In this document: piece by piece, positions 16,959-25,854 of the stretch
How positions within the stretch are numbered: the first letter of the stretch is position 1
Layout: the number at the start of each line of letters is the position of its first letter
The notes under the pieces: model-generated
What the model was told of the DNA's origin: nothing
Seen by the model: the letters and a program-made list of their open reading frames with translations, nothing else
The model's database searches: none
Program-made: the position numbers and the translations under genes
Assembly: GCA_018817425.1 (NCBI GenBank)
Contig: JAHITX010000001.1
Location: forward strand, 85,497 to 149,496
From: Pseudomonadota bacterium
Lineage (GTDB): Bacteria > Desulfobacterota > Desulfobacteria > Desulfobacterales > RPRI01
Length of the DNA stretch: 64,000 nt
Direction: 5' to 3'

Positions 16959-17876
16959 TTATCGATTTTCTTCCGGTACTGCCTTGTTGTTTAAAAGGCG
17001 AAATTCAAGCGGCTTTAAAGTATCAAGATGAACGTCACGCTGTGGAAAGGCAATTACAATGCCTGCCTCGCGGAAGAGAGCATCAATGCGAAACCTTATG
17101 CTGCTTTCAATGAGGCGTCGATCTATAATGCGGCGAATACTTATCCAAAAGTGAACCTCAAAAATTAAAGCATTATCTCCAAAATCGGAAAACACAACAA
17201 AGGGTTCTATATCCTGTAGAACTTTATCATTTTCTTTTACGGTTTTTAACAAAAGTCTTTCTACTTCCTTTACAGGAGAACCGTAGATAACACCCACAAC
17301 AACCTTTGCCCTGATTTTCTGATCTGATAAAGTCCAGTTAGTTATGTTTTTTTCCAGAAAAACGCTGTTTGGTATCAATATATGAATGTTTTCTCCTGTT
17401 CGGATGCGCGTACATCTTGCTCCGATTTCCTCAACCTGGCCCAAAACTCCATCAACATCAATGAGGTTACCAATGGCAATTGGCTGTTCCGCCATTATAA
17501 TGAAACCGCTGATGAAATTGTTAATCAGCGTTTGGGCTCCGAAGCCAACACCTATGGCAATGGCGCCACCCAGGAAAGCAAAGGCTGTGAGGGGGATGTT
17601 GAGCATACGAAGAGCAAAAAGCAAAACCAAAAGATAGGCAAAGTAGTTGAACATTTTCTGAATGGCAGCGGTGGTGGTCTCCTTGAACCGGGATTTGCTG
17701 AAGAGACGGTTTCCTATAGTTTTATTCAGGATTCTGATGGTTATAATGCCTGCAATAAAAACAGCTATTGCGATCACCAATTTTCCAATAGTGATAGAAT
17801 GACTGTCTATTGATAAAACCCTGAAATTCCAGATTGCAGAAAAATTCTCCAGCATTTTTAATGCTTCTTTGCTCAT
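16959..17876 (-). CDS. MscS-family mechanosensitive ion channel
   Basis: 305 residues. Three N-terminal membrane segments: IGKLVIAIAVFIAGIITIRI, a second around YFAYLLVLLFALRM, and the Gly/Ala-rich pore helix AFLGGAIAIGVGFGAQTLIN. The soluble beta domain follows, with GLVEEIGARCTRIRTGENIH-type sequence (VEEIGARCTRIRT here), then an alpha/beta domain. The size and layout match small-conductance channels such as E. coli MscS (286). It releases solutes during hypo-osmotic shock. It lies 6 bases after the PPC-domain gene in the same direction. Confidence 0.93.
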   Translation of the reverse strand: MSKEALKMLENFSAIWNFRVLSIDSHSITIGKLVIAIAVFIAGIITIRILNKTIGNRLFSKSRFKETTTAAIQKMFNYFAYLLVLLFALRMLNIPLTAFAFLGGAIAIGVGFGAQTLINNFISGFIIMAEQPIAIGNLIDVDGVLGQVEEIGARCTRIRTGENIHILIPNSVFLEKNITNWTLSDQKIRAKVVVGVIYGSPVKEVERLLLKTVKENDKVLQDIEPFVVFSDFGDNALIFEVHFWISIRRIIDRRLIESSIRFRIDALFREAGIVIAFPQRDVHLDTLKPLEFRLLNNKAVPEENR

Positions 17877-17882
17877 TTGCTT

Positions 17883-18320
17883 TTATTTCCGCATTTCCCA
17901 CAAATGCAAGCCGGTTAGTTTATCAGGCTTTCTCTCAAAAACCTGTCCTGTAAAAACTTCCATTATAAATTCACATGCAAAAACCACTGTTCCAGGAGCA
18001 AGATGCCCGCCATAGGCTTGTCCTGTCTTGTCCGCAAAAGTGATATGGGCATGAACAACCGGTTCCCCGTCCTTAAGTGAAATATTGCCCACTAGTTGCG
18101 TTATTTCCAGTGGTTGATCTATTGTAATAAATTGATATTCACGAGTTTGCTGATTGTAAAATGCAAGGCGTGCCTTTTGTACAGCACCTATAGCTTCTAT
18201 ACGCCCAAGCATTATGGACTTCTTTCGACAAATATCAGTGATTTCTTCCAACAGATCACTGCCGTTACTTATTTTCCCCATAAACAATTCACTGGATTCT
18301 ATCTTATTAAAAATTGTCAT
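17883..18320 (-). CDS. PPC (DUF296) domain protein
   Basis: 145 residues forming one PPC domain: LEEITDICRKKSIMLGRIEA at the front, IGAVQKARLAFYN, then the family hallmark VVHAHITFADKTGQAYGGHL (residues about 92-111) with its conserved histidines and Gly-Gly-His. Bacterial and archaeal stand-alone PPC proteins form trimers. Some bind DNA in plant AT-hook fusions, but the bacterial role is not established. The gene probably forms a two-gene operon with the downstream mscS-like gene. Confidence 0.88.
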   Translation of the reverse strand: MTIFNKIESSELFMGKISNGSDLLEEITDICRKKSIMLGRIEAIGAVQKARLAFYNQQTREYQFITIDQPLEITQLVGNISLKDGEPVVHAHITFADKTGQAYGGHLAPGTVVFACEFIMEVFTGQVFERKPDKLTGLHLWEMRK

Positions 18321-18501
18321 ATATATAGTAGACTCCTTAATTATTGTACATATTAATCCGGTAGAGGTCGCAAATCACAACTGGGTGATTCTGAAAGAGC
18401 TCGGTTAATAGGCGAACTTGAAAGATCGCCGACACAATAGCTTAAAATCATTATGCAGCAATTTTTACAATGAACATCTGCGGATAATCGATAAATTTTA
18501 T

Positions 18502-19407
18502 TTATGAAAATACCGCCTTGAACGCTGTGAACGTTTTGTCCATCCCGGCGGAAAAAGATGTGTATTCAAACCCAAAGCGCTGTGTCATTTTCTCTCCGCT
18601 GCACAAATCGTCTTCGTCCAGCGGAAACGGCAGAGGGATATTTTCAGCTATGACCTGTGATACCGTCACCGGCTGTTTTAGAAATGGTGCCCCGTTGCAG
18701 CGCTCCAGCTCGGAAAACAAAGAGGTATATGTCACCTCCTCCACACCTGCCAGATTGAACTCCCCGTTATATGCCTTATTGTTTCCCACAAACATCTCAA
18801 GAGCGCGAGCGAGGTCCAAAACATATACCATACTGAACTTTGCACTTGCGTCCGTAAGCTCAGGCACAAGGAGACCCTTTAGTATCTGCTGTATGAAATA
18901 CGACTCCCGAGGAACGTAATTATACGGTCCGTATATGAAGGTCGGGCGCACTATCGTATATGGTATTCCCAGGGAAGCACATGCGTCTTTCAACTCATGC
19001 TCCAGTTGTATTTTGTTGGATATATATTCTGATATTGGGTCTGTTCTGTCCTCTTCTACCAAGGGGGAGCTCTCTTTTTTCACACCTGTTGTTACGTACA
19101 CACTGCTAGTACTTATGAATATATACTGCCCTGTCCTGCTTAGCAGCAAATTGATGATCGCGCTTATTTCGCCGGGATTATAGCCGCAGAAATCTATCAC
19201 TGCATCAAATTTTATATCGGGTAGTATTTCAGACAATTTCTCCACATCATGCCTGTCGCATTTATACTCACATACGCCGGGCAGATTAAGAGTATATGTG
19301 CCTCGGTTCACCACATGCAGCGCGACATTGTCACCTTTTGAGGTATTGATGCAAAAAACTCTGCCGGCAAAATAACTGCCGCCGATGACAAGTACATTTT
19401 TCTTCAT
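18502..19407 (-). CDS. NAD-dependent epimerase/dehydratase (extended SDR)
   Basis: 301 residues. The N-terminal nucleotide-binding loop is VLVIGGSYFAGRVF, a variant of GxxGxxG. A conserved Asp-rich strand (DAVIDFCGYNPGEI), FISTSSVYV and the catalytic YISNK (Tyr-x3-Lys) follow, then RPTFIYGPYNYVPRE. Members act on nucleotide sugars or related substrates; the substrate is unknown. GC content is visibly higher than in neighbouring genes, and the protein has an unusual share of Cys for an SDR, so recent acquisition (possibly from Firmicutes) is plausible. Next to it lie transposase remnants. Confidence 0.8.
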   Translation of the reverse strand: MKKNVLVIGGSYFAGRVFCINTSKGDNVALHVVNRGTYTLNLPGVCEYKCDRHDVEKLSEILPDIKFDAVIDFCGYNPGEISAIINLLLSRTGQYIFISTSSVYVTTGVKKESSPLVEEDRTDPISEYISNKIQLEHELKDACASLGIPYTIVRPTFIYGPYNYVPRESYFIQQILKGLLVPELTDASAKFSMVYVLDLARALEMFVGNNKAYNGEFNLAGVEEVTYTSLFSELERCNGAPFLKQPVTVSQVIAENIPLPFPLDEDDLCSGEKMTQRFGFEYTSFSAGMDKTFTAFKAVFS

Positions 19408-19589
19408 AGTATACCTCTTATTTATAATGGGGTGAAAGCTATAAAAGGAAGCTGTTTTCTATAGACAATGTTTTTAATTCGATATTTTAACAAAAAATAT
19501 AACCAAAGGCAAGGGTAACAATTTGACCATATCGGGAGCCTCTCAAACATGATTGATCTTTACAGATTTGCCCCACTTTCTATCTTCTG

Positions 19590-19778
19590 TTAAAATGCCA
19601 TATAGCCCATCCAGCACGCGATAAAAATTAAAAGATAACCAAAATATTTCTTATGACGCTTTTTATCGATCTTGTACGCCTAGTCTCGCACCTATCTGCG
19701 AGCCTGCAAGGACAGCTGCTCCGAGAGTAAGGGCCAGCTTGGAAAATGCAGCGGGAAAATATGGCGAAAGATAACCCC
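19590..19778 (-). pseudogene. Frameshifted C-terminal remnant of a TSUP (TauE/SafE) permease
   Basis: On the minus strand one frame reads PYFPAAFSKLALTLGAAVLA and GSQIGARLG, and the next frame continues AYKIDKKRHKKYFGYLLIFI then ACWMGYMAF and a stop at 19590-19592. Joined, they match the C-terminal third of TSUP-family permeases, with a frameshift between GARLG and AYKID. The N-terminal part is missing. Confidence 0.65.
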
Positions 19779-19779
19779 C

Positions 19780-19810
19780 AAAAAAAAGCCCCTAAATTTG
19801 TCGGGGGCTC
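19780..19810 (-). terminator. Strong intrinsic terminator (minus strand)
   Basis: On the minus strand AGCCCC pairs with GGGGCT around loop CGACAAATTTA and is followed by eight T. It immediately follows the stop codon of the transposase remnant at 19810-19968 and would terminate transcripts from that side. Confidence 0.7.
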
Positions 19811-19968
19811 TACAATTCGCTGAATTTGAAAATAATTGCATCAATATTCAAACTTGAAACGATTGACAACACAAGCTTTGCTAAATGGCCTTCAGGAAGA
19901 TAGTCATTAATGGTTTCAGGAAATAATACCATTTGAGTTATTGACTCACCAACTTTGAATTTGGGCAT
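19810..19968 (-). pseudogene. N-terminal remnant of an IS1182-like transposase
   Basis: 52 codons from ATG 19968 reading PKFKVGESITQMVLFPETIN, then DYLPEGHLAKLVLSIVSSLN. This is the pattern of the extreme N-terminus of IS1182-type transposases (a few residues, MLFP-like, then a IPEgH-like turn and helix). It stops at TAG 19810-19812, where full-length proteins continue for 400 or more residues. It is therefore a truncated remnant. Confidence 0.5.
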
Positions 19969-20143
19969 AGATTTTTCCTTAACCCAAGTTCGACAAAAAC
20001 AGATAAAAATTTATTAAATTTAGCGGTGATATTTTTATAACTATCTGATATTATAGTAAGCGATTTCTTGAAAAGCATATGTAGTGACTGAATATATAAT
20101 AATAATGCACGACATGGTTCGGGATGGATAGTATACATACGTC

Positions 20144-20839
20144 ATGTTTATCCGGGAAACTGTTAAATCCATAAAAGGTAAAAAATATATCCAGCATCAG
20201 TTGGTAGAATCGGTCCGCACTCCTAATGGTCCAAGGCAAACTCTTATATTGAATATGGGTTTTCTGGACTTGCCTAAAGATAAATGGAAAGAGCTGGCTA
20301 ATTCTATTGAAAGCGAGCTTCATAAACAAGAAAGACTATTTCCGACAGATCCTGAGATTGAAACACTTGCCAAACACTATTCCAAAGTAATCATCAAAGA
20401 ACAGCTTCGTTGTGCCGGTAACAATAAAACAGTTTATAATCCGGCTCCTCTGTATGAAAAAGTGGACATTCACTCTGTTTCTACAACCGATGTTAAAACC
20501 ATGGGCGCTGAACATCTTGCAGTAAATAGTTTACAGGAATACGGGTTTGATAAAATATTAAAGGATCTCAAGTTCAGTGATAAAGAAATTGATTATGCGA
20601 AGATGTTGATTGTCGCAAGACTTGTTCATCCCGCAAGTGAAAGGGAAACAGCAAGAGGGATTTTTGATTTAAAAGAAACGGTTATTTTATATGATCTGAC
20701 CAACACTTATTTTGAAGGCAGCAAGCGTACAAGCAGGTTATCCAAACCAGGCAAATCCAAAGAGCGCCGGAATGACCGGCCTTTGGTAACACTGGCATTA
20801 ACTGTTGATGAAGATGGCTTTCCCAAACAAAGCAAATAG
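20144..20839 (+). pseudogene. IS1634-like (IS4 superfamily) transposase, internally deleted and truncated
   Basis: 231 codons. The first ~170 follow an IS1634-type N-terminus (KYIQHQLVESVRTPNGPRQT, LNMGFLDLPKDKW, LVHPASERETARG). The frame then jumps directly to the catalytic-core strand VILYDLTNTYFEGSK with the first Asp, skipping the segment that normally lies between, and ends after LTLALTVDEDGFPKQ-type sequence (TLALTVDEDGFPKQ here). The remaining DDE residues and the C-terminus are missing. It cannot be an active transposase. No terminal repeats were found. Confidence 0.8.
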
Positions 20840-20980
20840 ATTTGAGCAGGATAAAAATTAAAACATCCTTGAACAAAACCGGCTATCAAGCAATAATGTA
20901 GTGAAGAAAAAGCTATCTGATTTATCATATCATTTTGCTTTTATTCGTTATTCATAAAATTGTTGTCGAACATGGGTTAA

Positions 20981-21145
20981 GTGATATCTACCATAGTCTT
21001 TCCGCACACAAGTATCGGACTGGCTCAAAATCATGCAGCAACTGCTCCATTCGCCCTGTCTGTGGGTGGGCTTTCATTATTGACTTATCCTTTCATTTTG
21101 CTTATAGTTCTTAAAGAAATGCCTTTCAAATTGCTTATTAATTAA
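20981..21145 (+). pseudogene. Possible C-terminal remnant of a membrane permease
   Basis: A 54-codon frame, with GTG directly after a stop, reads SIGLAQNHAATAPFALSVGG and LSLLTYPFILLIVLKEMPFK. This looks like the end of a multi-helix transporter, but no start signal is present and the family is not clear. The rest of the 20840-21232 gap shows nothing recognisable. Confidence 0.3.
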
Positions 21146-21232
21146 GCAGCGATAAACACTTGAACACGTTAGCTTTTTACGAGTCCATCAGATGTATGTT
21201 TAATTAAAAAATAAATCTATAAAGAATATACC

Positions 21233-21601
21233 ATGCTTAATCTTGATTCATGGCGTAAATCGCCAAAATGCCGTAGACCTTGGGGTTATTATCAAATCTT
21301 ATCTGATATGCCTGATCACAAGGTTAAACGAATAGTAGTTTATCCCGGCCAGCGCTTAAGCTATCAACGCCACTTTCATCGCTCGGAACACTGGTATATT
21401 ATACAGGGTTATGCCGATGTTACTAAAAACAATATCGGCTATGCGTTATCTGCCGGTCAGTCTATAGATTTGCCTCTGGAGCACTGGCACAGGATAAGTA
21501 ATCAGGGTGAAGAAAACCTTGTGTTTATTGAAATACAAACCGGAGAAAGCTTTAGTGAGCATGACACCGAAAGAACTGAAGATGATTATGGAAGGGTATA
21601 A
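21233..21601 (+). CDS. Stand-alone cupin of the mannose-6-phosphate isomerase type II family
   Basis: 122 residues. It corresponds to the C-terminal isomerase domain of bifunctional ManC/AlgA proteins: RPWGYYQIL, the cupin motif SYQRHFHRSEHWYIIQG with metal-binding histidines and a Glu, then DLPLEHWHRISNQGEENLVF and EIQTGESFSEHD. It would interconvert mannose-6-phosphate and fructose-6-phosphate, if active. No sugar nucleotide pyrophosphorylase partner lies in the window. A monocistronic gene between remnants and the PanP gene. Confidence 0.85.
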   Translation: MLNLDSWRKSPKCRRPWGYYQILSDMPDHKVKRIVVYPGQRLSYQRHFHRSEHWYIIQGYADVTKNNIGYALSAGQSIDLPLEHWHRISNQGEENLVFIEIQTGESFSEHDTERTEDDYGRV

Positions 21602-21637
21602 AAGCTATAATGCCCTTACTCTCTTTGTACATCAATG

Positions 21638-23266
21638 TTATATATGAATATTATTTTTGTAAATATTTTCCTGTTCATCCAGTATTTCACGAAGAATATT
21701 CATATTTGTCATTGGATTCATTATGACGCAGCGTAGTACTACAATATTTTCACAACGTCCTTTATAGGCTTTTAAAGTGGTTCTTGATACAAAACTATTT
21801 CCGGCTTCTCTTTGAAACCTTTGTATCATGATGTTTATTTCATTAAGTTTTTCATTTATTTTTCTTTGAACATCTTCCGAATCGTCCCATTGTGTCCTTA
21901 ATTCTTCAGGAAAAATCCTGTATGTTAAAATGTTTAACCAAGGTGGTGTTATCAGCTCAAAATCAGGCCGTTCATTAATTTCATCAGCAAAACTTTTTGC
22001 TGTTTCTATGCCATGTTCAATCAAAAGAGCATAGCCTTTGCTGCCCATTATTTTAAGAGCGCTATCAAGAACAAGAGAGTTTGCTTCTCTTGAGCCGGAA
22101 AGAGCTTTAATCCCAAGATCAACCGAACCGCGTCTGTTAACATAATTCGCATGATAACTTATTGAATCCATTAAGCATGGATCTTTGAAATAAACCATGC
22201 CTGAACTCATCGGCATATAAAATTGCTTATGTCCGTCAATTGTCACCGAATCGGCAAGCTCAATTCCATCAAGCAGATGTTTATATTTTTCAGATAAAAG
22301 GACAGGGCCTCCCCATGCAGCATCAACATGGAAATGAATATTATTTTCAGAGCAAATTTCTCCGAGTTGGCGTAATGGGTCTATGGTGCCGGTTTCGGTA
22401 GTACCTGCTATGCCTACTATCGCAAGAATTTTTGTTTTGAGTCCGGATTTTTTTATTTCATGGATTTTTTCTTTAAGCTTAATAATATCTATTCGATTGT
22501 CGCTGTCTACAATTATAGAGATAATGTTTTTGTTTCCTATGCCAAGCAGGCCCCCGGCTTTTTTTAGCGAAAAATGACCGAGTTCGGATACAAGTATCAC
22601 GCTTTTTTCTATATCATAAGCTTTATATGCGGCGAATATCCCTTCCTGGTCTACTCCTTCAAAGCCCACTTTCGGGCATAGCTGAGTATTTCTTGCAATC
22701 CACAAAGCAGTCAGGTTTGCTATCGTTCCGTTTTCAGTGAAACAACCTAGGGAGGTGCGGGAATTTTGAACATGTTCTAAATAAAAATCTTCACTTTCTC
22801 TGAATATAATTCTGTGTATCTTTGCTAAAACCTGCTTTTCAATAATTGATAAGATTTTTGAAGTTTCAAGCTTGACTACGTTTTGATTTAAAGCGGTTGT
22901 GATTGTTTTAAGATGTACCATGAAAAAGGGTATTGCCGAAGTCATATGGCCAACAAAAAACGGAGATGCAACATTAACGGCATTAGGTGCGGTTTTTTCA
23001 ATGATATTTGCAATAATATCGGCTAGTTTTTCTTCGGGATTTTCGCTGATAAGCGTATCTTTATAATGCTCCGATAAATCTTTTAAGCTGATTTCTTCCG
23101 TTATACCAACATGCGTATTTAAAAAATCATGAAGTCCAAAAAGGATCTGCTCCATGTATTTAAGAAGAGTGGCTTTTGCAGCTACATCTTCAGGCCTTAT
23201 GAAAGTTCGCATAAGTGCATGCCAGTCGGCTACAAGCTCTTTATGTGGGATTTTCGGATTATTCAT
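21638..23266 (-). CDS. panP: PLP-dependent decarboxylase, PanP-type (aspartate 1-decarboxylase)
   Basis: 542 residues, close to the length of Vibrio PanP. It is a group II decarboxylase: GCFTENGTIANLTALWIARN, HFSLKKAGGLLGIG (PLP-stacking His region, His231), HVDAAWGGP (Asp315), and SVTIDGHKQFYMPMSSG with the PLP lysine at 347. PanP makes beta-alanine for pantothenate in bacteria lacking pyruvoyl PanD. Glutamate or other amino-acid decarboxylase activity is the alternative. The start overlaps the stop of the flavodoxin gene by 4 bases, so a functional link between the two is possible. Confidence 0.82.
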   Translation of the reverse strand: MNNPKIPHKELVADWHALMRTFIRPEDVAAKATLLKYMEQILFGLHDFLNTHVGITEEISLKDLSEHYKDTLISENPEEKLADIIANIIEKTAPNAVNVASPFFVGHMTSAIPFFMVHLKTITTALNQNVVKLETSKILSIIEKQVLAKIHRIIFRESEDFYLEHVQNSRTSLGCFTENGTIANLTALWIARNTQLCPKVGFEGVDQEGIFAAYKAYDIEKSVILVSELGHFSLKKAGGLLGIGNKNIISIIVDSDNRIDIIKLKEKIHEIKKSGLKTKILAIVGIAGTTETGTIDPLRQLGEICSENNIHFHVDAAWGGPVLLSEKYKHLLDGIELADSVTIDGHKQFYMPMSSGMVYFKDPCLMDSISYHANYVNRRGSVDLGIKALSGSREANSLVLDSALKIMGSKGYALLIEHGIETAKSFADEINERPDFELITPPWLNILTYRIFPEELRTQWDDSEDVQRKINEKLNEINIMIQRFQREAGNSFVSRTTLKAYKGRCENIVVLRCVIMNPMTNMNILREILDEQENIYKNNIHI

Positions 23267-23742
23267 TTCAATATCTTTAAGCTAAGGTCGCCTATTATTT
23301 TTCCGTAACGTATACATTCTTCCCTGGCGGTTTCATCCGGTGCACCTATTGATACAGGTCCATAATGGTTTCCTTTTTGCATACCTTGTATTATCATACC
23401 ATGGATGAGAAAACCCTGGAGAATACTTAATATTGTTGTTTCATTCCCGCCCCCGATATTGCCCGAAGATGTAAAAGCTCCTCCGATTTTTCCGTTGAGC
23501 TTACCAAAATATTTTACGCTTTTATCCATTAGCTCTTTTACCTCGGCAGTCATTACTCCAAAATAAGTGGGGCAGCCGAATATGATTACATCGGCATTAA
23601 GCATATCATCTATCACAGTATCTGCAATTTTATTTAATACAACTTCCATCCCCACAGTTGACTTAATACCTTCTGCTATATATTCGGCCATTTTTTTGGT
23701 ATTTCCCGACCTTGAAGAATATGAGATGAGAGTTTTTACCAT
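23263..23742 (-). CDS. Flavodoxin/NADPH-dependent FMN reductase-type flavoprotein
   Basis: 159 residues with a flavodoxin fold: the FMN phosphate loop SYSSRSGNTKKMAEYIAEG (residues 8-26), the second loop FGCPTYFGVMTAEVKELMD and the GNIGGGNETTI segment near residues 94-104, all like the WrbA/flavodoxin group. It should bind FMN and carry electrons in the cytoplasm. It is the first gene of a two-gene unit with panP (4-base overlap). Confidence 0.88.
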   Translation of the reverse strand: MVKTLISYSSRSGNTKKMAEYIAEGIKSTVGMEVVLNKIADTVIDDMLNADVIIFGCPTYFGVMTAEVKELMDKSVKYFGKLNGKIGGAFTSSGNIGGGNETTILSILQGFLIHGMIIQGMQKGNHYGPVSIGAPDETAREECIRYGKIIGDLSLKILK

Positions 23743-24332
23743 TTAATCCCCCTAAATTTTTTATACAAATTAAAATAATTTACAAACTGAAAGAAAAAAT
23801 AGATTCTATTAACATGCCTTGTTTCGCTTTCCAAGCAAATATTAAATAATAGTTCAAAAAGTTTAAAACCCCCTTTTCTATCAGCGTAGATGTTAAGCGT
23901 TTGTTAATTCAAATTTTACAGCTGCAATGTACTTAAATAGTGCCTGAACAAAAACTCAAAATCCCATTATATTCGGGTATTGATGTGTAGTTGAAAGATT
24001 GAAGCTTTTTCGGAATGATACAATTATTACTTACATCAATTACTTATAGTTATCATGTATATGGACTATTAAAAGTCTGGAAATTCCTGTTTCGTCATAC
24101 CGGACCCGATAAGCCTGCCCCGGCAGTATGTAAGCCGGGGGCATCCAATAATTTAAATAGTTTCAGGATTCCGGCTTTCGCCGGTATGACGGTTTGGTGA
24201 CTTTCAACGAGTCCGTCATAATTTGAAAAGAAAAAATAATTTTGACTTTTTATGCATCAGATGTCACAAATTCAAATACATTAATATGAGACAGGATTTA
24301 CGAATAGGGTAAACGCGAAAGATTTTGTTATA
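23743..24332. other. Intergenic region with a REP-like element, no intact gene
   Basis: The gap separates the divergent flavodoxin and sigma-54 activator genes. Apart from the repeat at 24093-24191 it is AT-rich, and I see no convincing coding sequence. Confidence 0.5.
24093..24191. repeat. REP-like palindromic element (99 bp) with GTCATACCGG ends
   Basis: The ends are CGTCATACCGG and its perfect inverse CCGGTATGACG, with internal CCGGCTTTCGCCGG-type stems. It is flanked by the direct repeat GTTT. Elements with these ends are widespread in deltaproteobacterial genomes. Confidence 0.75.
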
Positions 24333-25694
24333 ATGGAAGTTCAGACACAGATCATACTTGACAGCATTGCAGACGGGGTCTTTACGGTTGATTCGGACTG
24401 GCGGATAACCTCTTTTAATCGTGCTGCAGAGAAAATAACCGGGATAGAAAAAGCAGAGGCGCTGGGGCGTCATTGCTGGGATGTCTTCAGGGCAAGCATT
24501 TGCGAAAAAGCATGTGCTTTACGTCAAACAATGGAAACCGGACGGCAGGTTATTGATAAATCTATTTTTATTGTAAATTCAGAGGGTGAACGTATTCCCG
24601 TAAGTATTTCCACAGCTGTTTTGAAAGATAAAAAAGGACTTATGATAGGTGGTGCCGAGACCTTCCGCGATCTTAGCCTGCTTGAAGCTTTGAGAAAGGA
24701 ACTTTCGGGAAGACATTCATTTCATGATATAATAAGCAAAGACAAGGAAATGCTGCGTCTTTTTGCTATGCTTGAGCAAATATCCGAAAGTGATGCAACA
24801 GTATTGATAGAGGGGGAAAGTGGGACAGGAAAGGAGCTTTTTGCCAAAGCTATTCACTCTCTTGGCCACAGAAGCAAAGGACCGATGATAACCATAAATT
24901 GCGGGTCCTTGCCTGATAGTCTTCTGGAATCGGAACTCTTTGGATACAAAGCCGGTGCTTTCACAGATGCTAAAAAAGATAAGCCTGGCCGTTTGGCTCT
25001 TGCTAAAGGGGGCACGCTTTTTTTAGACGAAATCGGTGATATAACACCCGCATTACAGGTAAGGTTACTCCGGGTGTTGCAGGATAAAACCTATGAGCCT
25101 CTGGGTGGTACGAAGTCCGAACAAGCCAATGTCCGAATTGTAACGGCTACAAACAAGGATCTGGCAAATCTTGTGAAAACCGGGAGTTTCCGTGAAGATT
25201 TATACTACCGTGTAAATGTAGTAAAAATAAAACTTCCGCCTTTAAGGGAACGCAAAGGGGATATTCCTCTTTTAACCGATCATTTTATCAAAAAGTACAG
25301 CCATCTGAATAATAAAGAAGTGCAAGGTGTTACCTCTGAAGTACTTCATATACTTATGTCTCATAGGTTTGACGGAAATATTCGCGAACTTGAAAATATA
25401 ATTGAATATGCCATCGTTGTTTGTAAAGAAAACCTTATTAGTACCGAATACCTGCCTGATTATCTTTGCCAAAAACCGGTTGCCGAAGAAATTCTTCCAA
25501 GAAGTGAAAAAATAAGAGAAGCTGAGTCACTGGATGAAATTGAGAAAAATTTTATTTTAGATGTCCTGATTAAAAATAAATATAACAGGAAGACTACAGC
25601 AACTAAGCTTGGTATGCATCCGGCCACACTCTGGAGAAAAATCAAACGCTTTAATCTCGAAATCCCCAAAATAGATGGTCGTGCAAGAACTTAA
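24333..25694 (+). CDS. PAS-AAA-Fis sigma-54-dependent regulator (ORP-cluster activator type)
   Basis: 453 residues. An N-terminal PAS domain (about 5-115) contains a Cys set, HCWDVFRASICEKACALRQ (Cys48, 57, 61), that could bind a redox cofactor. The AAA+ domain starts near 130 with Walker A GESGTGKE (161-168). The sigma-54 loop reads GAFTDA (208-213), one change from the classic GAFTGA. The C-terminus is a Fis-type helix-turn-helix (NRKTTATKLGMHPATLWRKI). The gene precedes the ORP-like operon, and a regulator in the same position (DVU2106) controls the two Desulfovibrio vulgaris orp operons with sigma-54. The start at ATG 24333 is assumed; no strong ribosome binding site is seen. Confidence 0.9.
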   Translation: MEVQTQIILDSIADGVFTVDSDWRITSFNRAAEKITGIEKAEALGRHCWDVFRASICEKACALRQTMETGRQVIDKSIFIVNSEGERIPVSISTAVLKDKKGLMIGGAETFRDLSLLEALRKELSGRHSFHDIISKDKEMLRLFAMLEQISESDATVLIEGESGTGKELFAKAIHSLGHRSKGPMITINCGSLPDSLLESELFGYKAGAFTDAKKDKPGRLALAKGGTLFLDEIGDITPALQVRLLRVLQDKTYEPLGGTKSEQANVRIVTATNKDLANLVKTGSFREDLYYRVNVVKIKLPPLRERKGDIPLLTDHFIKKYSHLNNKEVQGVTSEVLHILMSHRFDGNIRELENIIEYAIVVCKENLISTEYLPDYLCQKPVAEEILPRSEKIREAESLDEIEKNFILDVLIKNKYNRKTTATKLGMHPATLWRKIKRFNLEIPKIDGRART

Positions 25695-25741
25695 TGCACC
25701 TTTAATATAATAGCATAATCGCAACGCTATGTGCAGGTAAT

Positions 25742-25765
25742 ATTGCATTAATGCAAATATGCAAT
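25742..25765. promoter_or_regulatory. Candidate activator-binding palindrome (UAS)
   Basis: ATTGCATTAATGCA is followed by AATATGCAAT. The inner TGCATTAATGCA is a perfect 12-bp palindrome, and the outer ATTGCAT and ATGCAAT are also inverted. It lies about 90-110 bases upstream of the -24/-12 candidate, a usual distance for sigma-54 enhancer sites. Confidence 0.45.
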
Positions 25766-25854
25766 AGCGCCATTCTTTTTCCCGTAGATTCTTTCCAATA
25801 ATAATATCATTAAATATTAGCAAGATACAAAAATAATGGGCGCTCCATATATCA

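Noticed and set aside
19408..19560. Promoter or regulatory signal upstream of the epimerase gene
   Set aside because: AT-rich DNA only; nothing distinct enough to name.
24015..24200. A 61-codon plus-strand frame
   Set aside because: Lies across the REP-like palindrome and has no protein-like pattern or start signal.
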